From the NCBI RefSeq assembly GCF_918797505.1, contig NC_092801.1, positions 12,276,001 through 12,340,000 of the forward strand: a stretch of DNA of 64,000 nucleotides, read 5' to 3'. The stretch comes from Bemisia tabaci (taxonomy: Eukaryota; Arthropoda; Insecta; Hemiptera; Aleyrodidae). Both the position numbers and the translations under genes were made by a program. The notes beneath the pieces were generated by a model, which saw only the letters and a list, made by a program, of their open reading frames with translations, was not told where the DNA came from and did no database searches. How positions within the stretch are numbered: the stretch's first letter is position 1; each line of letters starts with the position of its first letter. This document shows, piece after piece, positions 12,901 to 22,068 of the stretch.

Positions 12901-15900
12901 GAACCATGAAGATTCAGTATTTCGTGAGTACAGCGCATAAAAATAAAAAATTGGCGACGCTGTACAGCCTAAACGAGGTTTCACTTCAAGTTGAAACTTT
13001 TCCCAGAAGTTTGCCTTACCATAAGCTTTCGTTTGAGCCTTGTCTCGTTGACCAACTCGGGTATAATAGTCTGTTGAACCATGACGACTCAGTATTTCGT
13101 GAGTTTAGCGCATAATAATGGAAAATTGGCAACGCTGTACAGCCTAAACGAGGTTTCACTTCAAGTTGAAACTTTTCCTGGAAGTTTGCCTTACCATGAG
13201 CTTTCGTTTGAGCCCCGTCCCGTTGACCAACTTGGGTGTACTAGTCTACTTATGCACCGGACTAATCGTCCAATATCCTTGATTTTAGCACATGAAACTG
13301 GAAAATTGGCAACGCTGTACAGCCTAAACCAGGGGTCACTTCAAGTTGAAACTTTGCATGGAAGTTTGCCTTACCATAGGCTTTCATTTGAGCACTGTCC
13401 GGTTGACCAACTCGGGTATAAAGAAAGGGGCGAAAAAACACCACTTTTTGGCGAGGCTCTTTCTAAGATGCACCATTTTCGCAAAAAATCAAACAGAAGA
13501 TTCAATTATTCGGTGATAAAAAGCCAGAAAGATTCCTCATTTCAGTGCTTGATTGACAAGCGGCTGTGTGTCAACAAGGAAATCATGAGGACTCCCGCAC
13601 TGAGCGGCAGTCTTATCTCAGATTCCGCACACCGTTTTGCTCGACCATCCAAATCAGATTCTTGAGGAGCATGAGAACAGGAAAGTCTGAACGTCTACCG
13701 GGCGATTGCGGGAGGGAGATAGCCCCTGAGTCGGCAGGCACAGATAAGAAGACGGACACGCGCTACGCTCTTTCTTTATTTACATCGGGCCTGTCCTCAA
13801 ATGCTTCGTTCTTTTTTCTTCATATTCGCCGAATAATTGAATCTTCTCTTTGATTGTTTGCGAAAACGGTGCATCGTAGAAAGTTGGCGCAATTATAACT
13901 TTTGATCAGCATCTTGAGGAGAATCGAATGACATAAGTCAGAAGGCAATCGGTCATGATGCAGCTTCCCATAAGAGGTGTGCGGGGTCCTTTGGAAAAAA
14001 GTGAAGTATTTCAAAAGTATTTTTTAAAATGGATTACTGTTTTCTCTGGTCCGAACTTCGGTCAAAAGTTTGAAGTTTTGCAACTTGAGTTACATTTGCA
14101 TCTTTTTACACTCTTTTCAGTAGTCCGAAACCAGAAAGGTCTCTAAATCAAAAAGTTCGTCTCAGACTGGCCATCGACGAAACTATGATGAATCAACCAA
14201 GTCCAGAAAACATCAAATGCGAGACACCAGAACCAAAAGACAAAAGTTTGATGGAAAAAGTAAGCTACAAGTATTGCTCATATTCTTCTGCCAAAACTTC
14301 TGCCTTAGTGTTTTTAGGGATTTTTTTCCCATTGCTATTTTACTTGTAACTGTCTGCAGAACCAAGCATCAGATCCTGAGTGACATACTTTTTAGGAGAG
14401 CATTTTTTTCAAGTTGCATTGAAAAATTACAATTAGTGTTTTCAATGAGAAGTATCCGAAAGTCTGAGTTGTCCATGGTTTCTCTCATTTTTGTACTAAT
14501 TGAAGGCGTAACATGATTCTATAATCCAAACATTTGGAACTCTGAGCAAGACAAACTTGAATTTTAATGGAAGATTTGTTTTGGCTGTCATATAATAATC
14601 GCAGTATTTAAATTTTAACCAGCTTATTTTCAAATTCACGTTTTTTGAACTGGAAATTTCAAGCTTTCAAAACTATTTTGCACCATTGCAAACTGTTCTT
14701 TTTTATGCCGCAGCAGGACTGCCATGACATTGTTTCAGACAAATAATTTTATTTCTACATTCTTGACCTAAAAAATGTTTGAATGTTGTATAGAAAGTTA
14801 TTATTTATTCAGACCTTGTAAATGGTAAAAAATAAACTAATTCTCATGTGATACTTTATTTAAAGGTGAAAACACGTGGTAGAGAATTCATGAGTCAGTG
14901 GAGCACCGATAGTCCAACTCTCAGTAGTGATGAAGAAAGTCTGGCTGGAGATGGCCCCTCCAAGTAAGTATTCCTCATATTATTTGGATGTCCTCTAATT
15001 GTGAATCTTCTCGGAAATTGTATAACCTTCCGAATTTTTCAATTTTATCGCCTAAACCTTTTCCAAAATCTACCTATCTCTGAAACTGAAAACGGGCATT
15101 GAAAAATAAATTCCATTGATGTGTAGGACACCAATACGTCATAATGTTGATGGTCAGAGTGTGAAACCACTTATCTTTGTTTGCGACGTTGCAGACTTCC
15201 TGTCATGCTTTATTTTTTCTTTGGAAAACTAGTTCATGTAATTTTTTTTAAACTTCCTTGATTTATCTTCTCGGTTAGCAGAATATTCTGTGTAAATTTC
15301 GAACTATAAAGTTTGCATGTTTCTCCTGGTAAAACTGAAATAGAAGCAGAAATGTTGAAACTCCGCAATGGAGATACGTGGTTTCACTATTTGGCCATCG
15401 ATGTGGAACCTGAAATTTAAGTCCTCAATAAACCCCTCCATCCTCTTTGATTGCTCCCTCAGAATTAGCGCTTGAAATTTCCTTGCGCCCGAAGGTCTGT
15501 GCAGGGAATATGGTGTGTTACAAAAGCTGAAAAGAGAGCATTTGAGTTTTCACAAGTTTGAATCGCCTCAATGATGCGAGGAAAAAAATCCTGGGATAAA
15601 TTGCGGAGAAATGAGTGCACAGGTAGAATCACCAAAGAAAGATAATTTTCCGAGGAAAAATGGTATAGTACTACCAGTGGCATAGTCCAGGTACTTCTTT
15701 AAAATTTGAAGTATTAATCTATTTATGATTTTGAAAAGTATTAGTATTGCTTTACTTGAAATTTTATTAAAAGAAAAATTCAGTAAATTATAACAAATGT
15801 AATTTTAAGTACATCGAACTTAATAATCTAGTTTCTATAGCATTTAAATGAATCACCAAGTATAAATGTTCTCTCTGAATTTCAGGAATGACAAAACAAA

Positions 15901-18900
15901 GTCTGCTGGAGAGTCGCCGATGTGTAAAGCATCTTCCATAATACCTGAAGTCAACCCGATGCTCAGCAATTTGACCGGGTGTGCAAAATTATGGTTCGGC
16001 AAAGACTACACCAACTTCATAGTCAAAGACTTCCACAATTTAGACCTGCCGTATCAAGGTTGGAGTCAATTATGTCTTTTTTTCTTCATCTGTAATAGAG
16101 TTTGAACGAAAACTTTTCTTCGCAAAATTCTCAACATAGCATGTGTTTTTTTAACAGATAACACAATGAGTTAGTTGCACCAGCCACAAAATTGTGTTTT
16201 CATGGTTTAAGTCAATAAATTTGCTGGTTAAACTACCAGAGGTTACAGCTTACCTTCAACTTTTTCAGCTATGTTTTAGCTATGCTGCTTAAAATATAAA
16301 AATATGTAGCATACAAATCAAGTCCTAGTTTTCCACCCTGGTGACCTAAGTTCATTTTTCAGAGAGCTCATATTAGTTTTTGTGCCCTTTTAGATTTAGT
16401 CGATCGAAATCACACACCTAGAATGCCGTGGCATGATATAGGAGTCATGGTGACTGGGAACGCCGCTCGTGATGTCGCAAGACATTTTATTCAAAGATGG
16501 AATGCCATTAAAGTAAGTTCGTGCATTTTTAAGGGAATTTTCCTCAGATTCTTTCATTTTGTTTGTATTTTTAACACTGAGTTTGTAACAGGAGAATTTT
16601 ATGACTTTAAATGTGAACTGCATATGTTGATTCATAGTGTGTGCGTTAATTTTATGACACCATTTTCCTCACCCTTGAGTTTTGCTTTTCTACGGACTCA
16701 TTGAACATTCAGAAAAATTTTTACTTCAAAGCCTTGAAGCAAAGTTCAAAGTTGCTTCAATGTTTATGGCAACCTGTATATCACGATGTAGGTTGATTTT
16801 TCTAACCCTAGAAATTTTTATGGCTTTTTCAAGAAACAATAAAATAATTGAAAAATGTGTCCTGTAGTTCTGCTGTAAAGTATTTTATTTCATTCATTTA
16901 GCACATGTCTCATACGCTGTCATTCCTATTAAAACGTCCATTGCCTTACACATGTAATAATTTACGCTCAATTTTCATTTTTCAGGTAGAAAAAGCTAAA
17001 TTAAATCCTTTATATCCATACCTGCTGCCCAAAGCGGACAAAGAGTACATCAGGCCCATCAGATTCAAGAATTCGCACAGATCTAATGTTAAATGTCAGG
17101 TAATAATCAGAAAAATTGCTTCCTGCAAACAGTTTAGATATTTTTGAGGCTGATGTTTGGATTATTATCAAAAATAGCAGAGTTAGATTTTGTCAAATAA
17201 TCATTCCTGTCACTAAATTCATTCTTTTTGTTCCAAGAATTGTTTTGATCAAGATTATGTACACAGCAATAGAGCCCTAGATAAAGTGAAAAGTGTCCTT
17301 ACGCCTTATGAGAAATTGGACAGGAGACTAAATTTAATATATTTGATAAGTTTTCAGCTTTCATTTTGAATAAGCAGCCTGAGCAGATTCAGTTTAAAGA
17401 TCTGTAATTGAATTGCCTTATATTTTTTGTTTGTGATTTTCCAGATAATTTTGACCCATAATATCAGTAAAAAAGCAATTGTTTGATTTTTAGGTTGTCA
17501 GAAGTGTTGGCCACTGGAGTGCAGGATTTTTGGACGAAGATCTGTGGGAAGGGAGTATTCATGAAGCGTATGTAGACATTATTGCGAAGTCTCGCCACTA
17601 CATCTACATTGAAAATCAGTTTTTCATCACTTCTTGCGGTAATCCTGTTCAGAATCAAGTTGGTAATGCTCTCTACAAAAGGATTTTGCGAGCGTATAGG
17701 TATTTTTATTTTTAAATATTTATGCTATTCAGATCACTTTTTATTCCATTTAAATTCATTTTTATTCCGTTCCAATTTTTTAAGAAATTGTCGCTTCATT
17801 TGTTCATGTAAGTAAATTTTACACTGTACAATTTTTTATCCTTGCTTACAAATTGATAGATTTTAGATAAATTAAAAGAAATTGTCTCGCCTCTGACAGG
17901 AGGGTATGTATCGATCTCCGCATAAGCCCCAGAAAACATGGAAAATACCTAGTTATGAATTTAAAACATTTAATGCTTTACAAGTCTAAATTTACAAGAA
18001 GATAACATTTTTCATCTTTCCAATTTTACCATACAAAAATTCCTAATTTTTATAAGTTTCCACAAAGGAATTTTGAAACACATTTTAATCTTTCTTGCAC
18101 TCTCCTTTATGTCCAGGGAAAAGACAGTTTTTCGTGTATTCATCATTATTCCACTCTTACCTGGTTTCGAGGGTGAAGTCGGGAGTCCATCTGCAACTGC
18201 GCTAAATGTGATAACTTATTGGAATTACTGCTCAATCTCCAGGTTTGTTCTCTCTTCAAGAATAAGGCAAAACTGCTATCCTTTCGTTTCTACTTTTTTT
18301 TAAAAATTTGTATCGTGCACTTACAAGATTACTGAATTACAGTAAGACCACAATTCATGATTTATCCAATTTCATAGGACTGACGAATCGATCCGCTAAA
18401 TTGTTGAATCGGTTAATTTTAATTAACTTGAAGCCCTTGAAAGGATTAAAACATCAATCCATTATAGGATGATTCATTATATTGTGATCCATTAAATTGC
18501 GATCCGATAAATTGAAGTCTCACTGTATTTGCAATTAAAGAAAAGATTCATCGCTTCTTAAATTTTGCCACTGATTCATTTACTTAGGAGACTCACAAAT
18601 TTCCCAATTTCACTTTTCTTCACCTTGAAAATCATTTCGTAGAGGTTTATATTGTCATTTTGTAACTGCATGGGTTGTTGAATATAGATGCAAAAATCTA
18701 AGTTTTTCCCTCCTAGTTTCAATCTGTGGCAGCTGTATTTTAGTCAAGGTAAAAAAACAAATGAATAATTCTTTTTTCTACAATAACATTCATCGTTTGT
18801 TTGTTTTTTTTTTTCTTTTGCAGAGGGAATAACTCAATAATCAGTCGACTGAAAGCAGCTGGCATTGCTGATCCCTCAGAGTACATTACATTCCATGGAT

Positions 18901-21900
18901 TAAGAAATCATTCAGTACTCAACGAAGATCTCGTAAGTTTCTACATTTTTCTTTATTATATCTTCATTAAAACTATTTTTGCTCTGGAATCTTAGAATTT
19001 GAAGGATTTAAGCAACTACAATAATGCAATTGACCCTTTGCGTTTTAATTTCAGGTAACGGAACTAATCTATGTACATTCAAAGCTATTAATAGCTGATG
19101 ATGATACCGTTATCTGTGGCTCAGCAAACATTAATGATCGAAGTATGATGGGCAAGAGAGACTCAGAATTAGCGTTGGTCATTCAGGTAAGCTTTTCATG
19201 AGAAATAGATACCTTTCTCTCTCTTTTTTTACTGTGTTTCATTTCTTTTTAATAGTTTAATATTCCAATCTCAACCTAGTTTTTTATTTGATTTAGCTCT
19301 GACGTTTAGTACTATTTCTGAACGATCGTAATTGCATTTTCTTAGAATTCTTTAGAATTAATGACCGTATACTCTCCTCTCATTGACTTTGTTTTAATAT
19401 TATTACATTAACTAAGCTTATAAGTTGAAATAAACTTATGAACTGAGAATTTTTTGTCTTATTAATTTTAAATATTAGAACTGAGTTTGAATAAATGCTA
19501 ATCTTAATACAACTCAGCGTTACGTTGGATCAGTTTCTTTTTATTCAGCTTAAAATTCAGCAAATCCCAATCCAGCATCAATATGCATTTCACCAGAAAA
19601 AATTTAATTATCATACTTTGAGGTACTAGAGGAATATTTATTTCGAAGCATCTGAACTGAAAGATTACATTTAATACTGGTAGTATTGATGGCCAAAGTG
19701 AGAAACCGTGTATCTCCATTACAGTTTTTCAAAATTACCGCTCATATTTTATTTGTTTTTAGAGACTCCAACCAACTTTACAGTTTGAAATTTATACAGA
19801 ATATTCTGCTGCTAGAAAAAATTAATCAAGGAAGTTTTCCATGACCAGTTTTTAAAAGAAAAAGTGAAGTATGACAGGAAGTCTGCAACGTCATAAATGG
19901 AGATACGTGTTTTCGCATTATGGTCATCAAAATAGATGTTTGATTTAAGCTCTATATGGTTACTCTTTGCTTCCTATTTTTTACATAGTGCCTTACCTAA
20001 TTTTCTGTTTTTTGCTACTCAAAGGATGCTGAATTTAAAGAAGGGGTCATGAATGGCAAACCTACTCCGAGTGGTCGTTTCGCCGGCTCTCTGAGGAGGC
20101 GTCTATTCCGTGAGCACCTCGGCATTCTCGGAGGAAACTGCAGTGATTTAAGAGAGAAACAACTCATTGATGTCTCTGATCCAATCGCACATTCCTTCTA
20201 TCATGATGTTTGGAGGAAATTTGCTGCGTCTAATACCACCATTTTCGAGGAGGTTAGTCAGTCAAGTGCGCCTGTTAATTCATTGTTGAGTGTAAAATAT
20301 GTTGATCAGGACCTGAAAAAACCCGGAAATACTAGAAGTAGCAAAACATCTCATTAGAAACAGAATAATCAGAAAATTGGTGTCATAGATTTTTTCTCTA
20401 CGTTTTGAGATCATTTTGTTTTTAAATTTGGCGATTGCATCAATGTGACACTGTAGATTTTGATATAAGATATGAAAACCAATTTTTCTCCTCTAAATCT
20501 GATCTGATATGATATGTTTTTTGTTGTTTTTCTTCTGTTCCGAGAATTTGGGGGAAGTAGGACAAAATTTAAGGGTTTTCATTGGGTTCAATTTAAGCTT
20601 CTCAAAATCAGTAATGAGACGATTCAAGAACTCCAGATCATTTGGTGAAAGAAATTAGAACAGGAGACAAACAATTGGACCGTGTCAAGCAGACTGCAGA
20701 AGGGAACCAAGCCACATCAGCTATCGCCAAATTTAATTGGGCAATTTGTAATTTTACATGGAAATGGTTTTTGTGCAGATTTCAGTGAATTTTCTGCATA
20801 GGGAGTGGCAAATTCCTTAAAATTTTCAAAGGAATCCACAGAAACGTTCTCTTGTAAAAAATTCAACTGCTCAATTAAAGGCAGTACCTAGCTGATGTGG
20901 TTTGGTTCCTTTCTGTTTAACACGGTCCAATTTACACTTTTTTCTCTGAGATTTTCTGGTTAATCAGATTAAAATTTTGGGGGCATGTGCTCGTTTGTTG
21001 TTGTAGCTTCAGTGCCGAAACAGCAAAAAAAAGAAATTGGGACCACTGCTGAGAGGCGTATTTCAGGAATATTTTTGCTAATAAATTGGTTCAAAAATAG
21101 TTTAAAAAAACGTCCTCCTTTTTCCTAACTCTTATCAATTATTTTGCTTGGTTTGTCTGTGGAACAGGTTTTCAACTGTATGCCTACAGATCGAGCCGTT
21201 GATTTCTTATCCCTGAAACGATTCCAAGAAGAAATTCCACTCTGTCGATCAGATAAAGAAGCCGCAAAGGAAAAATTGAAAAATATCCAGGTGAGTCCTA
21301 TCAGGTCTCAGGTAGTTGACTTTAATTTTAACCAGCCTTCGGAAGTAGAAAACTTTTTTTCACCATTATCGGTGATGAACAAGCAGTCTAAGTTAACAGG
21401 CTTTATTTTTCTCACCAAGCATGTTTTGAAGTTGAATTTATATGATTTAGGATGAACATAGATCCAACCAGTAAGTTGTTTTTAGCTGGTAAAAGTAAAA
21501 AAAGTGTATCTTGAATCTTGTTTTCAAAATTCATGCGTCTATTCGATACAGCAAAGAAAAATGAATCAGTATTTCTGTGTGAAGTGTTTACAGAATATTA
21601 TTTGAGGCAGAGAAAAGTGAGAATTATGAGAAAAATTATCGATTAGTTTGGTTTTGAACCTTTTTGCTAAGTTTAGGTTTGCTGCTTACATCACATAAAC
21701 CAAGTTAGGAGAGAGGCTGGTACCTCGCGAAAACTATAGGCCCCCCTCCAAAGTAGTGACATGTCCGCATTCCGAAATATGTTAGAGTTTTAGTTTGTAG
21801 AGATAGTATCAAGATCATTCGTTGGTTTTGGAATGCAAGCATGACGACCTATCACTAGCAGGTTCGACGACTGCTCTCTGTATTTCTAGTTTCTCTTGAG

Positions 21901-22068
21901 CTCAAATCTTGGCTTAGTTCAGAAATATTTGCTTCTAACTTCATATGTAATTCCTCTCTATTTCAGGGTCATCTTGTAGATCTCCCATTGAACTTCTTGC
22001 AGAATGAAACTCTAACTCCGAGCATGAACTCAATACATGGTATCATTCCAACGGCCGTTTGGCTGTAA
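846..22068 (+). CDS. Pld: Phospholipase D (PLD1/2 class), complete 19-exon gene
   Basis: The enzyme hydrolyses phosphatidylcholine to phosphatidic acid and choline on Golgi, endosomal or plasma membranes, under control of PIP2 and small GTPases (family knowledge). Coding exons are 846-999, 2217-2364, 2885-2980, 3833-3940, 5272-5392, 7216-7840, 9563-10022, 14121-14259, 14866-14963, 15886-16058, 16394-16512, 16986-17099, 17494-17699, 18117-18242, 18824-18932, 19055-19186, 20025-20252, 21168-21290 and 21967-22068. They total 3381 nt, or 1126 residues plus TAA. Human PLD1 is about 1074 residues. Every intron is GT-AG and every phase matches. Domain order is an acidic N-terminus (1-50), PX (about 65-215), PH (about 220-330), HKD1 (H488, K490, D495), a Ser-rich loop (about 525-660), HKD2 (H940, K942, D947) and a C-terminal tail ending in VWL. 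The ATG at 846 has A at -3 and opens the only frame that joins exon 2. Two short upstream ATGs lie out of frame. PLD family identity is certain. The first exon and UTR limits are the least sure parts. Confidence 0.95.
1108..1361. mobile_element. Family A MITE in PLD intron 1
   Basis: About 254 bp. It starts CTGCCGTGCTAACAAAGAAC and ends with the imperfect reverse complement TTTTCTTAGCATGGCAG. The interior has the family's attcgagagttgccaaatt and gacaacgcctgaaggttcat motifs. It is the most diverged copy of a family that is dense at 31-56 kb. Confidence 0.75.
2217..2364 (+). CDS. Pld: PLD exon 2: start of PX domain
   Basis: Residues 52-100. A tttcag acceptor precedes it and the donor is GTAAGT. 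It encodes the segment leading into the PX fold ([20 protein letters not shown]), comparable to the first PX strands of PLD1. The exon ends two bases into a Leu codon. Confidence 0.9.
2885..2980 (+). CDS. Pld: PLD exon 3: PX core
   Basis: Residues 101-132 ([20 protein letters not shown] then [10 protein letters not shown]). This matches the PLD1 pattern [21 protein letters not shown]. Basic KKRYK residues fit phosphoinositide binding by PX domains. The donor is GTGAGT. Confidence 0.95.
3470..3779. repeat. Inverted repeat in PLD intron 3
   Basis: The segment at 3470-3513 (ending cgtgttttgatgc) is matched in reverse complement by 3738-3779 (starting catcaaaacacg), with a spacer of about 220 bp. 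No coding content. Confidence 0.55.
3833..3940 (+). CDS. Pld: PLD exon 4: PX basic segment
   Basis: Residues 133-168, starting [20 protein letters not shown], equivalent to the IPIPTRRHTFRRQ region of vertebrate PLD1. It is Lys-rich, ends LPR, and has acceptor ccag and donor gtactg. Confidence 0.93.
4742..4994. mobile_element. Family H MITE in PLD intron 4
   Basis: A short element bounded by tggtgaaac and gtttcacca. It carries the family hallmark gacttcctgtcat and a second half with aatattctcctg-like sequence. Related copies lie at 15148-15401, 19687-19929 and 22848-23090, so this family recurs along the PLD gene. Confidence 0.55.
5272..5392 (+). CDS. Pld: PLD exon 5: end of PX domain
   Basis: Residues 169-209. 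It contains [20 protein letters not shown], matching the [20 protein letters not shown] helix that closes the PX domain. It ends in phase 0 at GTGAGT. Confidence 0.95.
6010..6160. mobile_element. Pogo/Tigger-like element remnant in PLD intron 5
   Basis: After a TA dinucleotide the sequence reads CAGTCGAACCTCGATAACTC. Repeated gaggtttcgag/ttcgagttatcgagg motifs follow, the recurrent end type of pogo-like Tc1/mariner elements. Only one end region with internal duplications is visible, and there is no transposase. The small open frame here is an artefact of the repeat. Confidence 0.6.
7216..7840 (+). CDS. Pld: PLD exon 6: PH domain and start of catalytic core
   Basis: Residues 210-417, the longest exon (625 nt). 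It opens [19 protein letters not shown], then encodes a PH domain interrupted by a Cys-rich stretch with eight Cys between C247 and C265. The PH strands WLIVKESF and later [13 protein letters not shown] follow. It ends with [19 protein letters not shown], conserved region I of the PLD catalytic domain. The frame remains open from upstream of this acceptor, so the internal TTG at 7240 is not a start. Confidence 0.97.
7931..8365. mobile_element. hAT-like MITE in PLD intron 6
   Basis: The termini CAGGGTGTCTACTG and CAGTAGACACCCTG are perfect inverted repeats 435 bp apart. AAGAAA abuts both ends as a possible part of the target duplication. The interior is A/G-rich (aaggaaaaagcaagg), with no coding capacity. 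Confidence 0.75.
9563..10022 (+). CDS. Pld: PLD exon 7: first HKD motif
   Basis: Residues 418-570. It carries [20 protein letters not shown] and the first catalytic motif HEKIVVVD (H488, K490, D495), followed by [11 protein letters not shown]. The C-terminal part (from about residue 525) is a Ser/Pro-rich linker, as in the PLD1 loop. The donor GTAAGT opens the giant intron 7. Confidence 0.97.
10546..13994. repeat. Giant foldback with 175-bp tandem units (PLD intron 7)
   Basis: The left arm runs about 10546-11855 and the right arm about 12065-13994, with a spacer of about 200 bp. The arms are reverse complements: outer ends ggaccctgcacatctctta and taagaggtgtgcggggtcc, inner parts gacgagacgcc and ggcgtctcgtc. 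The arms contain tandem units of about 175 bp (gtacagcg, ttgccaatttt, caacttgaagtgaaacctcg, acccgagttggtcaacgaga), four on the left and five on the right. A 410-bp insertion is present only in the right arm. Open frames of 60-194 codons here are the repeat unit read through, not genes. Confidence 0.92.
13460..13882. mobile_element. Foldback insertion inside right arm of the giant palindrome
   Basis: Inverted termini of about 50 bp (13468-13516, gatgcaccattttcgc; 13828-13876, gcgaaaacggtgcatc) enclose about 310 bp of unrelated sequence. The corresponding site in the left arm (near 10655) is uninterrupted, so this is a filled/empty-site pair within one window. Confidence 0.8.
14121..14259 (+). 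CDS. Pld: PLD exon 8: loop segment
   Basis: Residues 571-617, starting [20 protein letters not shown]. It is hydrophilic and poorly conserved, as expected for the loop between the catalytic halves. It was recognised by the ctcttttcag acceptor, the GTAAGC donor and exact phase agreement on both sides. Confidence 0.8.
14866..14963 (+). CDS. Pld: PLD exon 9: loop segment
   Basis: Residues 618-649, including [20 protein letters not shown]. This is a Ser/Glu-rich acidic cluster with several SxxE casein-kinase-2-like sites, which suggests (inference) a phosphorylated regulatory loop. The donor is GTAAGT. Confidence 0.85.
15148..15401. mobile_element. Family H MITE in PLD intron 9
   Basis: Bounded by tgatggtcagagtgtgaaacc and ggtttcactatttggccatc, with internal gcagacttcctgtcatg and gtttgcatgtttctcc. 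No coding capacity. Confidence 0.7.
15886..16058 (+). CDS. Pld: PLD exon 10: re-entry to catalytic core
   Basis: Residues 650-707. The conserved [15 protein letters not shown] matches vertebrate FWHGKDYCNFVFKDW. The donor is the weak GTTGGA, and its use is fixed by the phase of exon 11. Confidence 0.93.
16394..16512 (+). CDS. Pld: PLD exon 11: conserved region III
   Basis: Residues 708-747. It contains [20 protein letters not shown] and [10 protein letters not shown], one of the strongest PLD signatures. The adjoining polybasic PIP2 site of PLD1 is represented only by AIKVEKAKL across the next junction, with fewer basic residues. Confidence 0.96.
16986..17099 (+). CDS. Pld: PLD exon 12
   Basis: Residues 748-785 ([20 protein letters not shown] and onward), matching the YPFLLPKS segment of PLD1. 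It is in phase 0 at both ends. Confidence 0.93.
17494..17699 (+). CDS. Pld: PLD exon 13
   Basis: Residues 786-853. It contains [31 protein letters not shown] and NQFFITSCG. The IENQFF motif is conserved throughout the eukaryotic PLD family and lies in the second catalytic half. Confidence 0.96.
18117..18242 (+). CDS. Pld: PLD exon 14
   Basis: Residues 854-895 ([19 protein letters not shown] and onward), matching the [13 protein letters not shown] motif. The acceptor is gtccag and the donor is GTTTGT. Confidence 0.96.
18340..18525. mobile_element. Pogo-like MITE with TA flanks in PLD intron 14
   Basis: The ends CAGTAAGACCACAATTCATG and the reverse complement of aaattgaagtctcactg form inverted repeats of about 25 bp with a few mismatches. 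TA flanks both sides (18338-18339 and 18526-18527). Size is 186 bp, non-coding, with a repeated gatccattaaattg motif inside. Confidence 0.8.
18824..18932 (+). CDS. Pld: PLD exon 15
   Basis: Residues 896-932 ([33 protein letters not shown]), matching RGENSILGQLKAELG and YISFCGLRTHAEL of PLD1. Confidence 0.96.
19055..19186 (+). CDS. Pld: PLD exon 16: second HKD motif
   Basis: Residues 933-976. The second catalytic motif [18 protein letters not shown] (H940, K942, D947) is followed by [15 protein letters not shown]. All catalytic residues are intact, so the enzyme should be active. Confidence 0.98.
19687..19929. mobile_element. Family H MITE in PLD intron 16
   Basis: Starts tgatggccaaagtgagaaac and ends cgtgttttcgcattatggtcatc. 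Carries gacaggaagtctgcaacgtc in the orientation opposite to the 15148 copy. No coding capacity. Confidence 0.7.
20025..20252 (+). CDS. Pld: PLD exon 17
   Basis: Residues 977-1052, including [20 protein letters not shown] and [19 protein letters not shown]. These match the GRFARGLRLQCFRVVLG and KEVWVSTAARNATIYDK regions. Confidence 0.95.
20673..20932. mobile_element. Family I MITE in PLD intron 17
   Basis: Inverted ends aattggaccgtgt and acacggtccaatt enclose about 260 bp. Copies occur at 35397-35656 and 44060-44314. Shared blocks are ggaaccaagccacat, gcaaatttaattgggcaatt and acgttctcttgtaa. Confidence 0.8.
21168..21290 (+). CDS. Pld: PLD exon 18
   Basis: Residues 1053-1093 ([20 protein letters not shown] and onward), matching VFRCLPNDEVHNLIQLRDF. 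The donor is GTGAGT, phase 0. Confidence 0.95.
21967..22068 (+). CDS. Pld: PLD exon 19: C-terminus and stop
   Basis: Residues 1094-1126 plus TAA. It encodes [11 protein letters not shown] and ends IIPTAVWL, equivalent to the EEAIVPMEVWT-type ending of vertebrate PLD1/2. The last residue is Leu instead of the usual Thr. Confidence 0.95.
   Translation, partial: GHLVDLPLNFLQNETLTPSMNSIHGIIPTAVWL

Noticed and set aside
12580..13665. Chain of similar open frames ([24 protein letters not shown]), longest 194 codons
   Set aside because: They are the 175-bp tandem unit of the foldback read through. The same words appear on the opposite strand of the left arm and stop at each unit end.
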